Part shown: positions 16,147 through 24,534 of the stretch, one piece after another
How positions within the stretch are numbered: the first letter of the stretch is position 1
Layout: every line of letters starts with the position of its first letter
Origin: an uncultured Clostridia bacterium
GTDB taxonomy: Bacteria; Bacillota_A; Clostridia; TANB77; CAG-508
DNA: 64,000 nt
NCBI GenBank assembly: GCA_944393405.1
Contig: CALYAC010000010.1
Coordinates: 19,062 to 83,061, forward strand
Direction: 5' to 3'
Translations under genes and position numbers: made by a program
Notes under the pieces: model-generated
What the model was told of the DNA's origin: nothing
Databases searched by the model: none
What the model saw: only the letters and a program-made list of their open reading frames with translations

Positions 16147-18390
16147 ATGAAAAAGAAATATATATTATATATTGTTGGAATAATTAGTATTATTACTATT
16201 TTTATTTTTGTGAATAAAAATATAGCTAAAACTGAAATGTATGTATCTGATGATTTCCCGGATAGTTATAAACCATATATAGAAGAATTAAAAAGAAAAT
16301 ATCCTAATTGGGAATTTAAAGCACTTTATACAAACTTAGATTGGAAATATGTAATAGATAATGAAAACATTTTTGGGAAAAATTTAGTACCAAAATCATA
16401 TAGTGATAGTTGGAAAAATACTAAGCCAGGTGAATATAATGTAGAAGTGGACAGTGGATGGGTTGATTCTTCAAGACAAGCTGTTGAATATGCTATGGAT
16501 CCTCGTAATTTTCTAAATTATGTTAGAGTATTTCAATTTGAAGAGCTTTCATATAATAGTAAAACTAACACAAAATCTAGTATAGAAAAAATATTATATG
16601 GAACAGAATTTTATAATAGAATTGTAGAATATTTAAATTCAAGTGGTGAAAATATTGTAACAGATAAAGAATATTCAGATTTAATATTATCAGCTGCAAA
16701 AATATCTAATGTGAGTGGATTTCATTTAGCATCACGAATAAAACAAGAAGTGGGACCATTTTTGTCACATAGTTCTATTAGTGGAAAAGTGTCGGGGTTT
16801 GAAGGATTATATAATTTCTACAACATAGGAGCAACTAGTTCATCTGAGCCAATGGGAGCAATAAAAAATGGACTAAGATATGCAAAAGATGGAAAAGGGG
16901 CATCAGAAGAAACAAAGAAAAAATATTTGATACCATGGAATACAAAAGAAAGAGCTATAACAGGAGGGGGAATATTTATAGGGTCAAGTTATATAAATCT
17001 TGGACAAAATACAATATATTTACAAAAATTTCATGTGAATGATACAGAAGGAGGAGAACTATTCTGGCATCAATACATGACAAATGTATTAGCACCATAT
17101 AGTGAATCAAAGTTAATATATACCGGATACAACAATAGTAATTTATTAAATTCATCAATGTCATTTATAATCCCTATTTACGAAAATATGCCTGACCTAC
17201 CTGCTTTAAGCCCAAGTATTAATACAAGTGATTATACGGAAGATAATACAAAAGTTTTTGCAAATGTCGAAACTTCATTAAATGTAAGAAGCGGTCCTGG
17301 AACAACATATGAAATTTTAACTAGCCTACAATCTGGAGAAGAAATGACTAGAATTGCAAAAGGAAAACAAAAAGGAGAGTTATGGGATAGAGTAAAACTG
17401 CAAAATGGTATGGTCGGATTTGTTTTTAGTAATTATTTAGAAGAAGTGCCAGAAAGCAATATTGAGGAGATAAAATTAAATATAGATAGAAATATAATAA
17501 ATAAAGGAGAAAAAGTACAATTAAGAGTAGAAACAAAACCAGATGATGTAGTACTTAATGAAATAGAGTTTTCATCAGAAAATAGTGAGATTGCAACAAT
17601 TAGTTCTGATTTATATGTATTAGGGCTAAAATCTGGAAAAACTAAAATATATGCGAAAGCGAAAAATGGTGTAGAAGATTCCATAAATATAGATGTTGTT
17701 ACTCCTCTAGAAGATATAATTTTGAGTTCAGATGAATATACTATTCAAGAAGAAGAAAAATTAAAATTAGAACCAATTATTTTTCCAGATGATGCAGATA
17801 ATAAAGAAATAAAGTATGTATCAGAAAATAGTGAGATTGCAAATATAGATAATAATGGAGTTATAACTGGTAATAAAATAGGAAGTACTAATATTATCTT
17901 AAGTGGAGATAACAATATAACAAAGAAAATAAAAATAAATGTTATTAAAAAACTTGAAGATGGTGAAATTGTATTTAGTGAAAATTTAGAAATCAATGGA
18001 AACATTATTACTGGACTTGCAAATAAGAATAATACAGTAACTACAATTCTAAATCAGATACAAACAAATTATAATATAGAAGTTTATGATAAAAATAATA
18101 AAAAATTAAATGACAATGAATTAATAGGAACAGGAACCATAATTAAAATATTAGATGGTAATAATGTAGTTATCCAATATGAAATATTATTATATGGAGA
18201 TGTAAATGGTGATGGAAAAATTAATAGCATAGATTTATTGGTTCTACAAAGACATATTTTAGAAATAGAAAAATTAAGTAATATATTTGTAAAAGCTGGA
18301 AATGTAAGAAAAAATCATAAAAATCCTAGTTCAGTTGATTGTTTACTAATACAAAGACATATATTAGGAATTCAAAGTTTAGATCAATGA
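16147..18390 (+). CDS. Secreted beta-N-acetylglucosaminidase with SH3, Big2 and dockerin domains
   Basis: A 747-residue exported autolysin-like protein. An N-terminal hydrophobic segment (residues 5-22) is a signal or anchor. A GH73-type glucosaminidase domain spans about 170-320; Glu201 in IKQEVGP is the likely acid. An SH3_3 domain follows (about 370-433, SLNVRSGPGTTYEILTSL), then two Big2 Ig-like domains (about 440-600, with repeated ENSEIA motifs), then a dockerin (about 690-747). The first dockerin loop, DVNGDGKINSID, is canonical for calcium; the second is degenerate. It would cut peptidoglycan while docked to a cohesin, and a cohesin-like protein lies on each side. AGAGGAGG precedes the ATG. 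Confidence 0.85.
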   Translation: MKKKYILYIVGIISIITIFIFVNKNIAKTEMYVSDDFPDSYKPYIEELKRKYPNWEFKALYTNLDWKYVIDNENIFGKNLVPKSYSDSWKNTKPGEYNVEVDSGWVDSSRQAVEYAMDPRNFLNYVRVFQFEELSYNSKTNTKSSIEKILYGTEFYNRIVEYLNSSGENIVTDKEYSDLILSAAKISNVSGFHLASRIKQEVGPFLSHSSISGKVSGFEGLYNFYNIGATSSSEPMGAIKNGLRYAKDGKGASEETKKKYLIPWNTKERAITGGGIFIGSSYINLGQNTIYLQKFHVNDTEGGELFWHQYMTNVLAPYSESKLIYTGYNNSNLLNSSMSFIIPIYENMPDLPALSPSINTSDYTEDNTKVFANVETSLNVRSGPGTTYEILTSLQSGEEMTRIAKGKQKGELWDRVKLQNGMVGFVFSNYLEEVPESNIEEIKLNIDRNIINKGEKVQLRVETKPDDVVLNEIEFSSENSEIATISSDLYVLGLKSGKTKIYAKAKNGVEDSINIDVVTPLEDIILSSDEYTIQEEEKLKLEPIIFPDDADNKEIKYVSENSEIANIDNNGVITGNKIGSTNIILSGDNNITKKIKINVIKKLEDGEIVFSENLEINGNIITGLANKNNTVTTILNQIQTNYNIEVYDKNNKKLNDNELIGTGTIIKILDGNNVVIQYEILLYGDVNGDGKINSIDLLVLQRHILEIEKLSNIFVKAGNVRKNHKNPSSVDCLLIQRHILGIQSLDQ

Positions 18391-18407
18391 ATAGAAAGGA
18401 AGATAAT

Positions 18408-19661
18408 TTGAAAAGAAAAATTTATATAATAAATTTATTTATATTACTTCTTTTATTTATATTTAATCTGAAATTAAAAGCTGAAAATAATAATATGAAT
18501 TTTGCAATAAACAAAGACAGTATTGAAGTAGAAGATGTATTTGAGATTGATATAAGTAAAGATGGATTATATGTAGCAGCAGGAACTTTATGGATATATT
18601 TTGATAATGATAAATTAGAATGTTTATCATCAAAGGATAATAATATAAATATAATAGATAATAAAATAATATTTACCTGGGTTAGTGATAGTGGACGAAA
18701 CAAAAATATATCTAATCTAATAAACTTAAAATTTAAGGCAAAAAAAGAAGGAACAGCTTCTTTTAATATAATAAGTGAGATATTTGATGAAAATGGGAAT
18801 AAAATAGATATAAAACAATTAAATAAAGAAGTTTTAATTAGTAGTAAAACAAAAGAAAAACAAGATACCGAAAATTCCAAAAGTGTTAATTTAAATATAA
18901 TGAGATTAGATAAAGAAGGAATTATTCCAGATTTTGATCCTAACATAACAGAATACTATTTAACTGTTGATAATTTGGTAGAAGAGCTAAATGTAACTGC
19001 TATTCCAGAAAGTAGTAAAGCTAAAGTTACTATAGAAGGTAATGAAAGTTTAAAAAAAGGTATAAATAAAATTAGTATAACTGTTAATAACAATGAAAAA
19101 AATAAAATCTATAATATTAATGTTACAAAAACAAATGATTTTGAAAGTGCAAATACAAATTTAGAAACATTTGCTGTAGAAAATTATGAATTATCTCCGG
19201 AATATCAAGAAAATATAACGGAATATAATATCGAAATAAATAATAATGAAGAACAATTAAATATACTTGCAATTCCAGAAAATACAGGTGCTGATGTAAG
19301 AATAGAAAATAATGATAAACTAACAGAAGGAAATAATATTATAGAAATAATAGTAACAGCAGAAAATAAAATTACAAAAAGAGTATATAAATTAAACGTA
19401 TATAAAAGAAATGAAGAAGAACAGAAAATCTATGAAGAGAATAGAAATAAAGCTATAGAAGAATCAAAAAAGACTATAGAGAAAATAAATCATGAAATTG
19501 AAGGAAAATATGTAAATAAAAATGAAATAGAAATAAAAGATTTAAATGACAGAAAAGAACTAGAAAATAATATAATTATGTGGACTGGAATTATTTGTAG
19601 TGTAATAGTTTTAATAGCATTAATATTTAGAATAAAACATGAAAAAATCAATAAAAATTGA
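18408..19661 (+). CDS. Membrane-anchored cohesin-like protein with cadherin-like beta-sandwich repeats
   Basis: The 417-residue protein begins at a TTG: AAAGGA at 18395-18400 sits seven bases before TTG 18408, which gives a proper signal peptide (MKRKIYIINLFILLLLFIF...). The ATG at 18339 would start inside the dockerin gene. Residues about 27-150 resemble a cohesin (INKDSIEVEDVFEIDISKDG, LWIYFDNDKLECL). Two cadherin-like beta-sandwich repeats follow, recognisable by FDPNITEYYLTVDN and YQENITEYNIEINN. A charged coiled segment and a C-terminal transmembrane helix end the protein, with no LPXTG. The gene follows the dockerin gene by 17 bases, so co-translation is likely. Confidence 0.75.
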   Translation: MKRKIYIINLFILLLLFIFNLKLKAENNNMNFAINKDSIEVEDVFEIDISKDGLYVAAGTLWIYFDNDKLECLSSKDNNINIIDNKIIFTWVSDSGRNKNISNLINLKFKAKKEGTASFNIISEIFDENGNKIDIKQLNKEVLISSKTKEKQDTENSKSVNLNIMRLDKEGIIPDFDPNITEYYLTVDNLVEELNVTAIPESSKAKVTIEGNESLKKGINKISITVNNNEKNKIYNINVTKTNDFESANTNLETFAVENYELSPEYQENITEYNIEINNNEEQLNILAIPENTGADVRIENNDKLTEGNNIIEIIVTAENKITKRVYKLNVYKRNEEEQKIYEENRNKAIEESKKTIEKINHEIEGKYVNKNEIEIKDLNDRKELENNIIMWTGIICSVIVLIALIFRIKHEKINKN

Positions 19662-19718
19662 TCTAAAATTGAAATTTATATTCTATCCATTATAATTATT
19701 CATAGAATAGTGTAAATA

Positions 19719-19747
19719 TTGACTATTTTTCCAAAATATGTTATAAT
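19719..19747 (+). promoter_or_regulatory. Promoter of ppaC
   Basis: TTGACT at 19719-19724 and TATAAT at 19742-19747, 17-base spacing. The gene starts at 19797. Confidence 0.8.
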
Positions 19748-19796
19748 ATAGAAGTCGACGGGAGATAAAAAAGAAGAAAATAATGGAGGTTATTTT

Positions 19797-20723
19797 ATGA
19801 ATAAAAATGTATTAATATTTGGACACAAAAACCCAGACACTGACTCAATTACATCAGCTATGGTAATGGAAAATTTAGAAAAAAAATTAGGAAATGAAAA
19901 AGCAAAAGCTGTTAGAACAGGTAATGTTAACAAAGAGACACAATATGTTCTTAACTATCTTGGATTAGAAGCACCAGAATTAATTGATGATGTTGAAGAT
20001 GGTCAAGAAGTTATATTAGTTGATCACAATGAAGCAACACAATGTGTTAACAATATTTCTAATGCAAAAATTTTAAAAGTTGTCGACCACCATACAATGA
20101 ATTTCGTAGCTCCATATCAATTATTTTATAGAACAGAGCCAGTTGGATGTACTCAAACTGTTTTATTCAAAATGTATAAAGAAAATGGTATAGAAATAGA
20201 TAAAAATACAGCAACATTAATGCTTAGTGCTATTGCTTCAGATACATTAGTATTAAAATCACCAACAACAACTGATGATGATAGAAAAGTTGTTAAAGAA
20301 CTTGAAGCAATTTCAGGATTAAATGTTAATGAATTTGGTGTAGATATGTTAAAAGCAGGAACAGATATTAGTGAATTTACACCAGAACAAGTTATAAATA
20401 TAGACTCAAAATTATTTGAACAATCAAACAAGAAATTTAGAATAGCACAAGTAAATACAGCAGACTTAGACTCTATATTCAAAAATCAATCATATTTTGA
20501 ACAAGCAATTAATGAAGATATTAAAAAAGAAAACTTAGACTTTTATGTATTTGCTGCAACAGATATAATTAACTCAAACTCAAAAATTATATCTTTAGGT
20601 AATGATGCAGGAGTTGTTGAGAAAGCATTTGGTGTACCTGTTGATAATAACACAGCAATGCTTGAAAATGTTGTATCAAGAAAGAAACAAATATTACCAC
20701 CTATCTTAGATAACTTAAAATAG
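19797..20723 (+). CDS. ppaC: Manganese-dependent inorganic pyrophosphatase
   Basis: A 308-residue DHH-family (family II) pyrophosphatase that hydrolyses pyrophosphate to two phosphates in the cytoplasm. Metal-binding motifs are present: FGHKNPDTDSI, LVDHNE and VVDHHTM; the C-terminal substrate motif is SRKKQILPP. No regulatory CBS insert is present, so this is the short form. AATGGAGG precedes the ATG, and it has its own promoter and a strong terminator, consistent with high expression. Confidence 0.95.
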   Translation: MNKNVLIFGHKNPDTDSITSAMVMENLEKKLGNEKAKAVRTGNVNKETQYVLNYLGLEAPELIDDVEDGQEVILVDHNEATQCVNNISNAKILKVVDHHTMNFVAPYQLFYRTEPVGCTQTVLFKMYKENGIEIDKNTATLMLSAIASDTLVLKSPTTTDDDRKVVKELEAISGLNVNEFGVDMLKAGTDISEFTPEQVINIDSKLFEQSNKKFRIAQVNTADLDSIFKNQSYFEQAINEDIKKENLDFYVFAATDIINSNSKIISLGNDAGVVEKAFGVPVDNNTAMLENVVSRKKQILPPILDNLK

Positions 20724-20764
20724 GATATAGTGTAATTAAGATAATAAAAGGAGTTTATATATAT

Positions 20765-20798
20765 AAAAAGTTAGTATGAAAATACTAACTTTTTTTCT
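20765..20798 (+). terminator. Terminator of ppaC
   Basis: AAAAAGTTAGTAT (20765-20777) pairs with ATACTAACTTTTT (20782-20794) around a GAAA tetraloop, with a long T run. Confidence 0.92.
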
Positions 20799-20815
20799 TT
20801 TTCTTAATCTTATAC

Positions 20816-20844
20816 TTGCATTTTAGCTTTTTTTTTGTTATCAT
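20816..20844 (+). promoter_or_regulatory. Probable promoter of tRNA-Leu
   Basis: TTGCAT at 20816-20821 and TATCAT at 20839-20844, 17-base spacing, 20 bases before the tRNA. Confidence 0.5.
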
Positions 20845-20864
20845 ATAACAGTCAAGTAGATAAT

Positions 20865-20947
20865 GCCGATGTGGCGGAACTGGCAGACGCACCAGACTCA
20901 AAATCTGGCGGGAAACCATGTGGGTTCGAGTCCCACCATCGGTACCA
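20865..20947 (+). tRNA. tRNA-Leu (anticodon CAA)
   Basis: A full cloverleaf with a long variable arm typical of class II tRNAs. The acceptor GCCGATG pairs with CATCGGT (one G-U), the anticodon loop is CTCAAAA giving CAA, the T arm contains GGGTTCGAGTCCC, and CCA is encoded. Confidence 0.95.
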
Positions 20948-20987
20948 GTGATTTTATTGTTCGAACTAATAGAGTAGTTTAACGCAG

Positions 20988-21016
20988 ATATCATTCTAAA
21001 AAGAATGATATTTTTT
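20988..21016 (+). terminator. Terminator of tRNA-Leu
   Basis: ATATCATTCT (20988-20997) pairs with AGAATGATAT (21002-21011), 4-base A loop, then TTTTT. Confidence 0.88.
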
Positions 21017-21050
21017 ATTGTGAAAATAGTGTGAATTTTTCTATATCTGT

Positions 21051-21080
21051 TTGACAAACAGTATGATTTTTTGATATCAT
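21051..21080 (+). promoter_or_regulatory. Probable promoter of the FUSC gene
   Basis: TTGACA at 21051-21056 and TATCAT at 21075-21080 with 18-base spacing. The leader to the gene would be about 190 bases, which is long. Confidence 0.5.
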
Positions 21081-21275
21081 ATATAGAACGTATATTTTAG
21101 TACGTTTTACGAAATTTATTCATTGAATGTATTAATGATCAATAATATTAATCAAAAATATTTTATTTAGTAAAGATAATTTTAATTCTGGTATTAAAAT
21201 TCAAAGTATTATTAAGAAATATAAATTTTTAATTTATATATAAACAAAAGCAAACATAAGAAAGGAGAGGATAGT

Positions 21276-22367
21276 TTGCCTATTTTATCAAATTTGTCAA
21301 AACTAAAATTAGTTTTACAAAAGGTGTTACCGAATTTAAAAGTAACAGGAAAAAAATGTATAAAAGTATTACCTAATGTTGCAATTCCAATAATCATTAT
21401 GTCATTTATTCAAAAGTATTTTGGCGTACAGAATGGACCTATGGGAATTGTATTAGTGTTTATATGTATGTTTAAGGTAAATCAAATAAAAACACCAGAA
21501 TCATATTTGAAAATGTCTATTTTTTTAATTATTATTTCTGTATTTGCAAGTATAGCGAGTTTAAATTTAATGACATCAATCTTATTAAATTTAATTATTC
21601 CTTTTTTAATAATTTACCTTACTACAACAAAAGGAAAAGAATCTAACTATTTTGTATATGGTTATGAATATATAATGTTACAGAGTTATCCTATTCAGAT
21701 ATATCAGATACCACAAAGGATTGCAGCAGTTGTAGTAACATTAGTCTTAGGATATGTATTTATGAAAATATATAATAGGAATCATAAATTTGATAAAGAC
21801 TTGGTTTGTGATGGAGATTTAATTATAGAAAACTTTGAAAAAATAAAAAACAAAATTAGAAAAAACAGAAATACAAATATAAAAGAAAAAATAAGCATAA
21901 AGGATAAAAGAGTTAGATTTGCAATACGTACAGCTTTTATATTATGGATTACTTGCATTTTTATGGACAGAATACCCGATAGGAATATTAGGAGTTATTG
22001 GTTACCTTTAATTACATATGGTTGTTTAGAAATAGATTATCAAAAACAAAAAGATAAATTATTAGCTCAAATAGGAGGGGCTACAATAGGTATTGCAATT
22101 TTTATTGTTATTTTCCATTGGATTCCAACAAATGCATTACTTGTTTTTATGACAATGGCATTTACAATACTTTTTTCAGTTGAAAATGATTATTTAAAAA
22201 AGACTATAGGAACTATATTAGGTATGAGTTTTGCACTTCCTACATTTGGAGAAGTAGGAGCAATTTTACTAAGATATACATATGTTATATGTGCTATAGG
22301 TATTGTATATATTGTTGAACATTTAAGAAAAGTTGTTAGAAAAGTAGAAAGGTATTTATACTTATAG
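21276..22367 (+). CDS. FUSC family membrane protein (aromatic acid exporter-like)
   Basis: A 363-residue protein with two blocks of hydrophobic segments separated by a charged cytoplasmic region (about residues 170-205), the layout of FUSC/aromatic-acid exporter proteins. The second block carries RFAIRTAFILWITCIFMDRIPDRNIRSYWLPLITYG, the FUSC_2 region. The substrate is unknown. The start is TTG 21276, five bases after AAAGGAGAGG; no better ATG exists nearby. It stands alone with a long leader. Confidence 0.7.
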   Translation: MPILSNLSKLKLVLQKVLPNLKVTGKKCIKVLPNVAIPIIIMSFIQKYFGVQNGPMGIVLVFICMFKVNQIKTPESYLKMSIFLIIISVFASIASLNLMTSILLNLIIPFLIIYLTTTKGKESNYFVYGYEYIMLQSYPIQIYQIPQRIAAVVVTLVLGYVFMKIYNRNHKFDKDLVCDGDLIIENFEKIKNKIRKNRNTNIKEKISIKDKRVRFAIRTAFILWITCIFMDRIPDRNIRSYWLPLITYGCLEIDYQKQKDKLLAQIGGATIGIAIFIVIFHWIPTNALLVFMTMAFTILFSVENDYLKKTIGTILGMSFALPTFGEVGAILLRYTYVICAIGIVYIVEHLRKVVRKVERYLYL

Positions 22368-22387
22368 TAAATAAAGAGTTTTAACAA

Positions 22388-22416
22388 TTGAATATTATGT
22401 AAATATATGGTATAAT
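22388..22416 (+). promoter_or_regulatory. Promoter of the YqhQ-like gene
   Basis: TTGAAT at 22388-22393 and TATAAT at 22411-22416, 17-base spacing, with an extended ATGG before the -10 box. The spacer closely resembles the promoters at 31694-31716 and 38361-38389. Confidence 0.75.
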
Positions 22417-22450
22417 AAAAAAGTCAACATCAAAGAAAAGGAGAATGAGT

Positions 22451-23251
22451 ATGAAGAATGACAAGATGAAACATGACAACAAAGAGTTGCGTGATATTAG
22501 CGCAATTTCTAAAGAAGATGGAATGATATTCTATTCTTCATTCGTGGAGGTAGAAACGACTACTAGTGAAGATCGGACAGTAAAGGTTGAAGTGCGTCCA
22601 AGACATCCACTTGAGATGTTTTTTGGAATGGTGAGCACGAAGCTTGCAGATAGCATTAACATAAGAGAGGTTAAAACATTTGAAGTAAACCTCGTGACAT
22701 GTGTGCTTCTGCTGTTATCGATTTTAGGAAAAAATCCTGGAGCAGTGGTTGCAGTAATTTTACTGCGATTTACGATGCTTAGAAATTTGCTAAACGTCGC
22801 ATGCATGTCATTTCAGATGAAGCTTGGAAAAAGCAAAAGTCTTGGAAGATACCATGCAGCAGAACATATGGCAGTTAATGCGTATAATGACCTAGGACGA
22901 GCTCCGACCTTGGAAGAAGTACGGACATATTCAAGATTTGACGAAAATTGCGGCAGTATGAGGGAATTTAGAAAAATAATATCTGTGCTACCTCAAATAG
23001 TGGTGTTATGCTTTTGCACAAGAATTTATGGAATTGCCTATATAATTTGTGTAATTGTAGCATCGGCGATCGCTGTTTGGGGGATGGACGCAAAGGTAAA
23101 AAAGTATTTGCAGATCCTCATAACAAATAAACCAACTGACATAGAACTGAGAAATGCAGTAGAAGGTATGAAAAAGTTGGAAGAAACGTTAAAGGATATG
23201 CCGTCTTCTGATATCCCTAGGATAAGATTCATTGGAGGGATATTGTTTTAA
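22451..23251 (+). CDS. DUF1385/YqhQ-like membrane protein with atypical base composition
   Basis: A 266-residue protein. The segment YHAAEHMAVNAYNDLGRAPTLEEVRTYSRFDENCGSMREF matches the core of DUF1385 (YqhQ): HxAEH, then xYSRxxxxCGS. Two membrane segment pairs flank it (about residues 75-110 and 180-210). The function of the family is unknown. AGGAG lies seven bases before ATG 22451, so the in-frame ATG at 22445, only one base after it, is rejected. By hand count 48 of 120 bases in 22561-22680 are G or C, far above the neighbours, and codons such as CTG, GCG and CGT are used freely. It is flanked by its own promoter and terminator; probable acquisition. Confidence 0.65.
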   Translation: MKNDKMKHDNKELRDISAISKEDGMIFYSSFVEVETTTSEDRTVKVEVRPRHPLEMFFGMVSTKLADSINIREVKTFEVNLVTCVLLLLSILGKNPGAVVAVILLRFTMLRNLLNVACMSFQMKLGKSKSLGRYHAAEHMAVNAYNDLGRAPTLEEVRTYSRFDENCGSMREFRKIISVLPQIVVLCFCTRIYGIAYIICVIVASAIAVWGMDAKVKKYLQILITNKPTDIELRNAVEGMKKLEETLKDMPSSDIPRIRFIGGILF

Positions 23252-23300
23252 CCACTACGGAACTCCTACAAAAAAAGCAAGCTCAAATTTGAGCAAGAGT

Positions 23301-23343
23301 TAGCGAGCTAGACTGTAAAAAGTTTGGCTCGCTATACTTTTAT
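23301..23343 (+). terminator. Hairpin terminator after the YqhQ-like gene
   Basis: TAGCGAGC (23301-23308) pairs with GCTCGCTA (23327-23334), followed by TACTTTTATA. A GCTCAAATTTGAGC palindrome (23281-23294) lies just upstream and may stack on it. Confidence 0.65.
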
Positions 23344-23414
23344 AGTATAAGCAAAATATATGGTATAAATTATATAAAAAAATATAAAATGAAAAATCTA
23401 GAAGATATTAGAAT

Positions 23415-23466
23415 ATCAAGGAAAAAAAGATAAAAATATTTACTAAATTTCCTTGATTTATTTTTT
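23415..23466 (+). terminator. Hairpin with T run upstream of metA
   Basis: ATCAAGGAAA (23415-23424) pairs with TTTCCTTGAT (23448-23457), then TTATTTTTT. TTGACA (23465-23470) follows at once. It ends upstream transcription or acts as an attenuator of metA; no SAM or T-box consensus is seen around it. Confidence 0.5.
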
Positions 23467-23540
23467 GACAAATGGTACAATATTTAGGTAAAAGTATATA
23501 ATTATATACTTTTGGTACAATTATAAAAATGGTGATAAAA

Positions 23541-24428
23541 ATGCCAATATACACAAAAGCAGGATTACCTGTAAATGAAATTTTAAGAAAGGAAAAAATA
23601 CAAATTCTAGAAGAACTAGAAGGAAAAGAAAATAACGGAATTTTACAAGTAGCAATATTAAATTTAATGCCTTTAAAAGAGGATACAGAATTACAATTAT
23701 TAAGAAAATTATCTGCATCAGGGAAAAACATAAAAATAACTTTTGTTAATGTTACATCATATATTAGCAAAACAACAGCTCCTGAACATATGGAAAGATT
23801 TTATTCAACATTTGAAGAAATAAAGAATAAAAATTTTGATGGATTAATTATAACAGGAGCGCCTGTAGAACAAATGAATTTTGAAGATGTGATTTACTGG
23901 AATGAATTAACTAAAATAATGAAATGGTCAGAAACACATGCAAAATCTACTTTACATATTTGCTGGGGAGCACAAGCAGGACTTTATTATCATTATGGAA
24001 TTAATAAACATTTAATAGATAATAAGATGTTTGGAATATTTAATCATAAAATAGATGATCACAATTCCAAAATCCTATTTGGATTTGAAGATGGATTTAA
24101 AGCACCACATTCTAGACATACAACAGTATACAAAGAGGATATAGAAAAGATACCTGAACTTGAAGTCATATCTGAATCAGATAAAGCAGGGGTATTCATA
24201 GTAGAAAATAAAGAGAAAAATCAATTATTTGTCACAGGACATCTAGAATATGCTGTAGATACCTTGGACAAAGAATATAAAAGAGATATATCTAAAGGAT
24301 TAAAAATAGAAATTCCAGAGAATTATTATATGGATAATAATCCAGAAGAAAAACCAATATTTAGTTGGAAAGAAAATGGCGACAAATTATATTCTAACTG
24401 GGTTAATTATTATCTAATAAATAATTAG
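23541..24428 (+). CDS. metA: Homoserine O-acyltransferase MetA, predicted acetyl-CoA type
   Basis: A 295-residue enzyme that acylates homoserine in methionine synthesis. The nucleophile is Cys141 in HICWGAQAGLYYHYG, and the His/Glu region VTGHLEYAVDTL is present. Position 110 is Glu (GAPVEQ), as in the Bacillus enzyme that prefers acetyl-CoA; E. coli MetA has Gly there and uses succinyl-CoA. Acetyl specificity is therefore predicted. The frame extends four codons upstream, but GGTGA sits five bases before ATG 23541 and family members start MPI. No other methionine genes are adjacent. Confidence 0.92.
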   Translation: MPIYTKAGLPVNEILRKEKIQILEELEGKENNGILQVAILNLMPLKEDTELQLLRKLSASGKNIKITFVNVTSYISKTTAPEHMERFYSTFEEIKNKNFDGLIITGAPVEQMNFEDVIYWNELTKIMKWSETHAKSTLHICWGAQAGLYYHYGINKHLIDNKMFGIFNHKIDDHNSKILFGFEDGFKAPHSRHTTVYKEDIEKIPELEVISESDKAGVFIVENKEKNQLFVTGHLEYAVDTLDKEYKRDISKGLKIEIPENYYMDNNPEEKPIFSWKENGDKLYSNWVNYYLINN

Positions 24429-24534
24429 AATTTTATATTATTTTCTATTGATATTTTTATAATAGTATTATATGATTAGCAAAGAAAAAGTTAACGAAAA
24501 GATTATTTTGAAAATAAGGAGGAAATACCAAGAG

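Larger units (their letters stand above)
20948..21275 (+). other. Gene-free spacer of 328 bases
   Basis: It holds the tRNA-Leu terminator (20988-21016), a probable promoter (21051-21080) and a small inverted repeat AACGTA...TACGTT (21087-21106) near the expected transcript start. The remaining 170 bases are AT-rich leader with no recognisable element. Confidence 0.6.

Noticed and set aside
16147..18390. A cellulosome or plant-polymer degradation locus
   Set aside because: The only enzyme with a dockerin has a glucosaminidase domain; no glycoside hydrolase for plant polymers is in the region.
20785..21057. A 90-residue minus-strand frame containing GTDGGTRTHMVSRQILSLVRLP
   Set aside because: It is the antisense of tRNA-Leu; this peptide is a well-known false annotation over leucine tRNA genes.
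23344..23540. Possible SAM riboswitch or T-box upstream of metA
   Set aside because: Only one simple hairpin with a T run is present; the conserved aptamer or AGGGTGG-type T-box sequences are missing.
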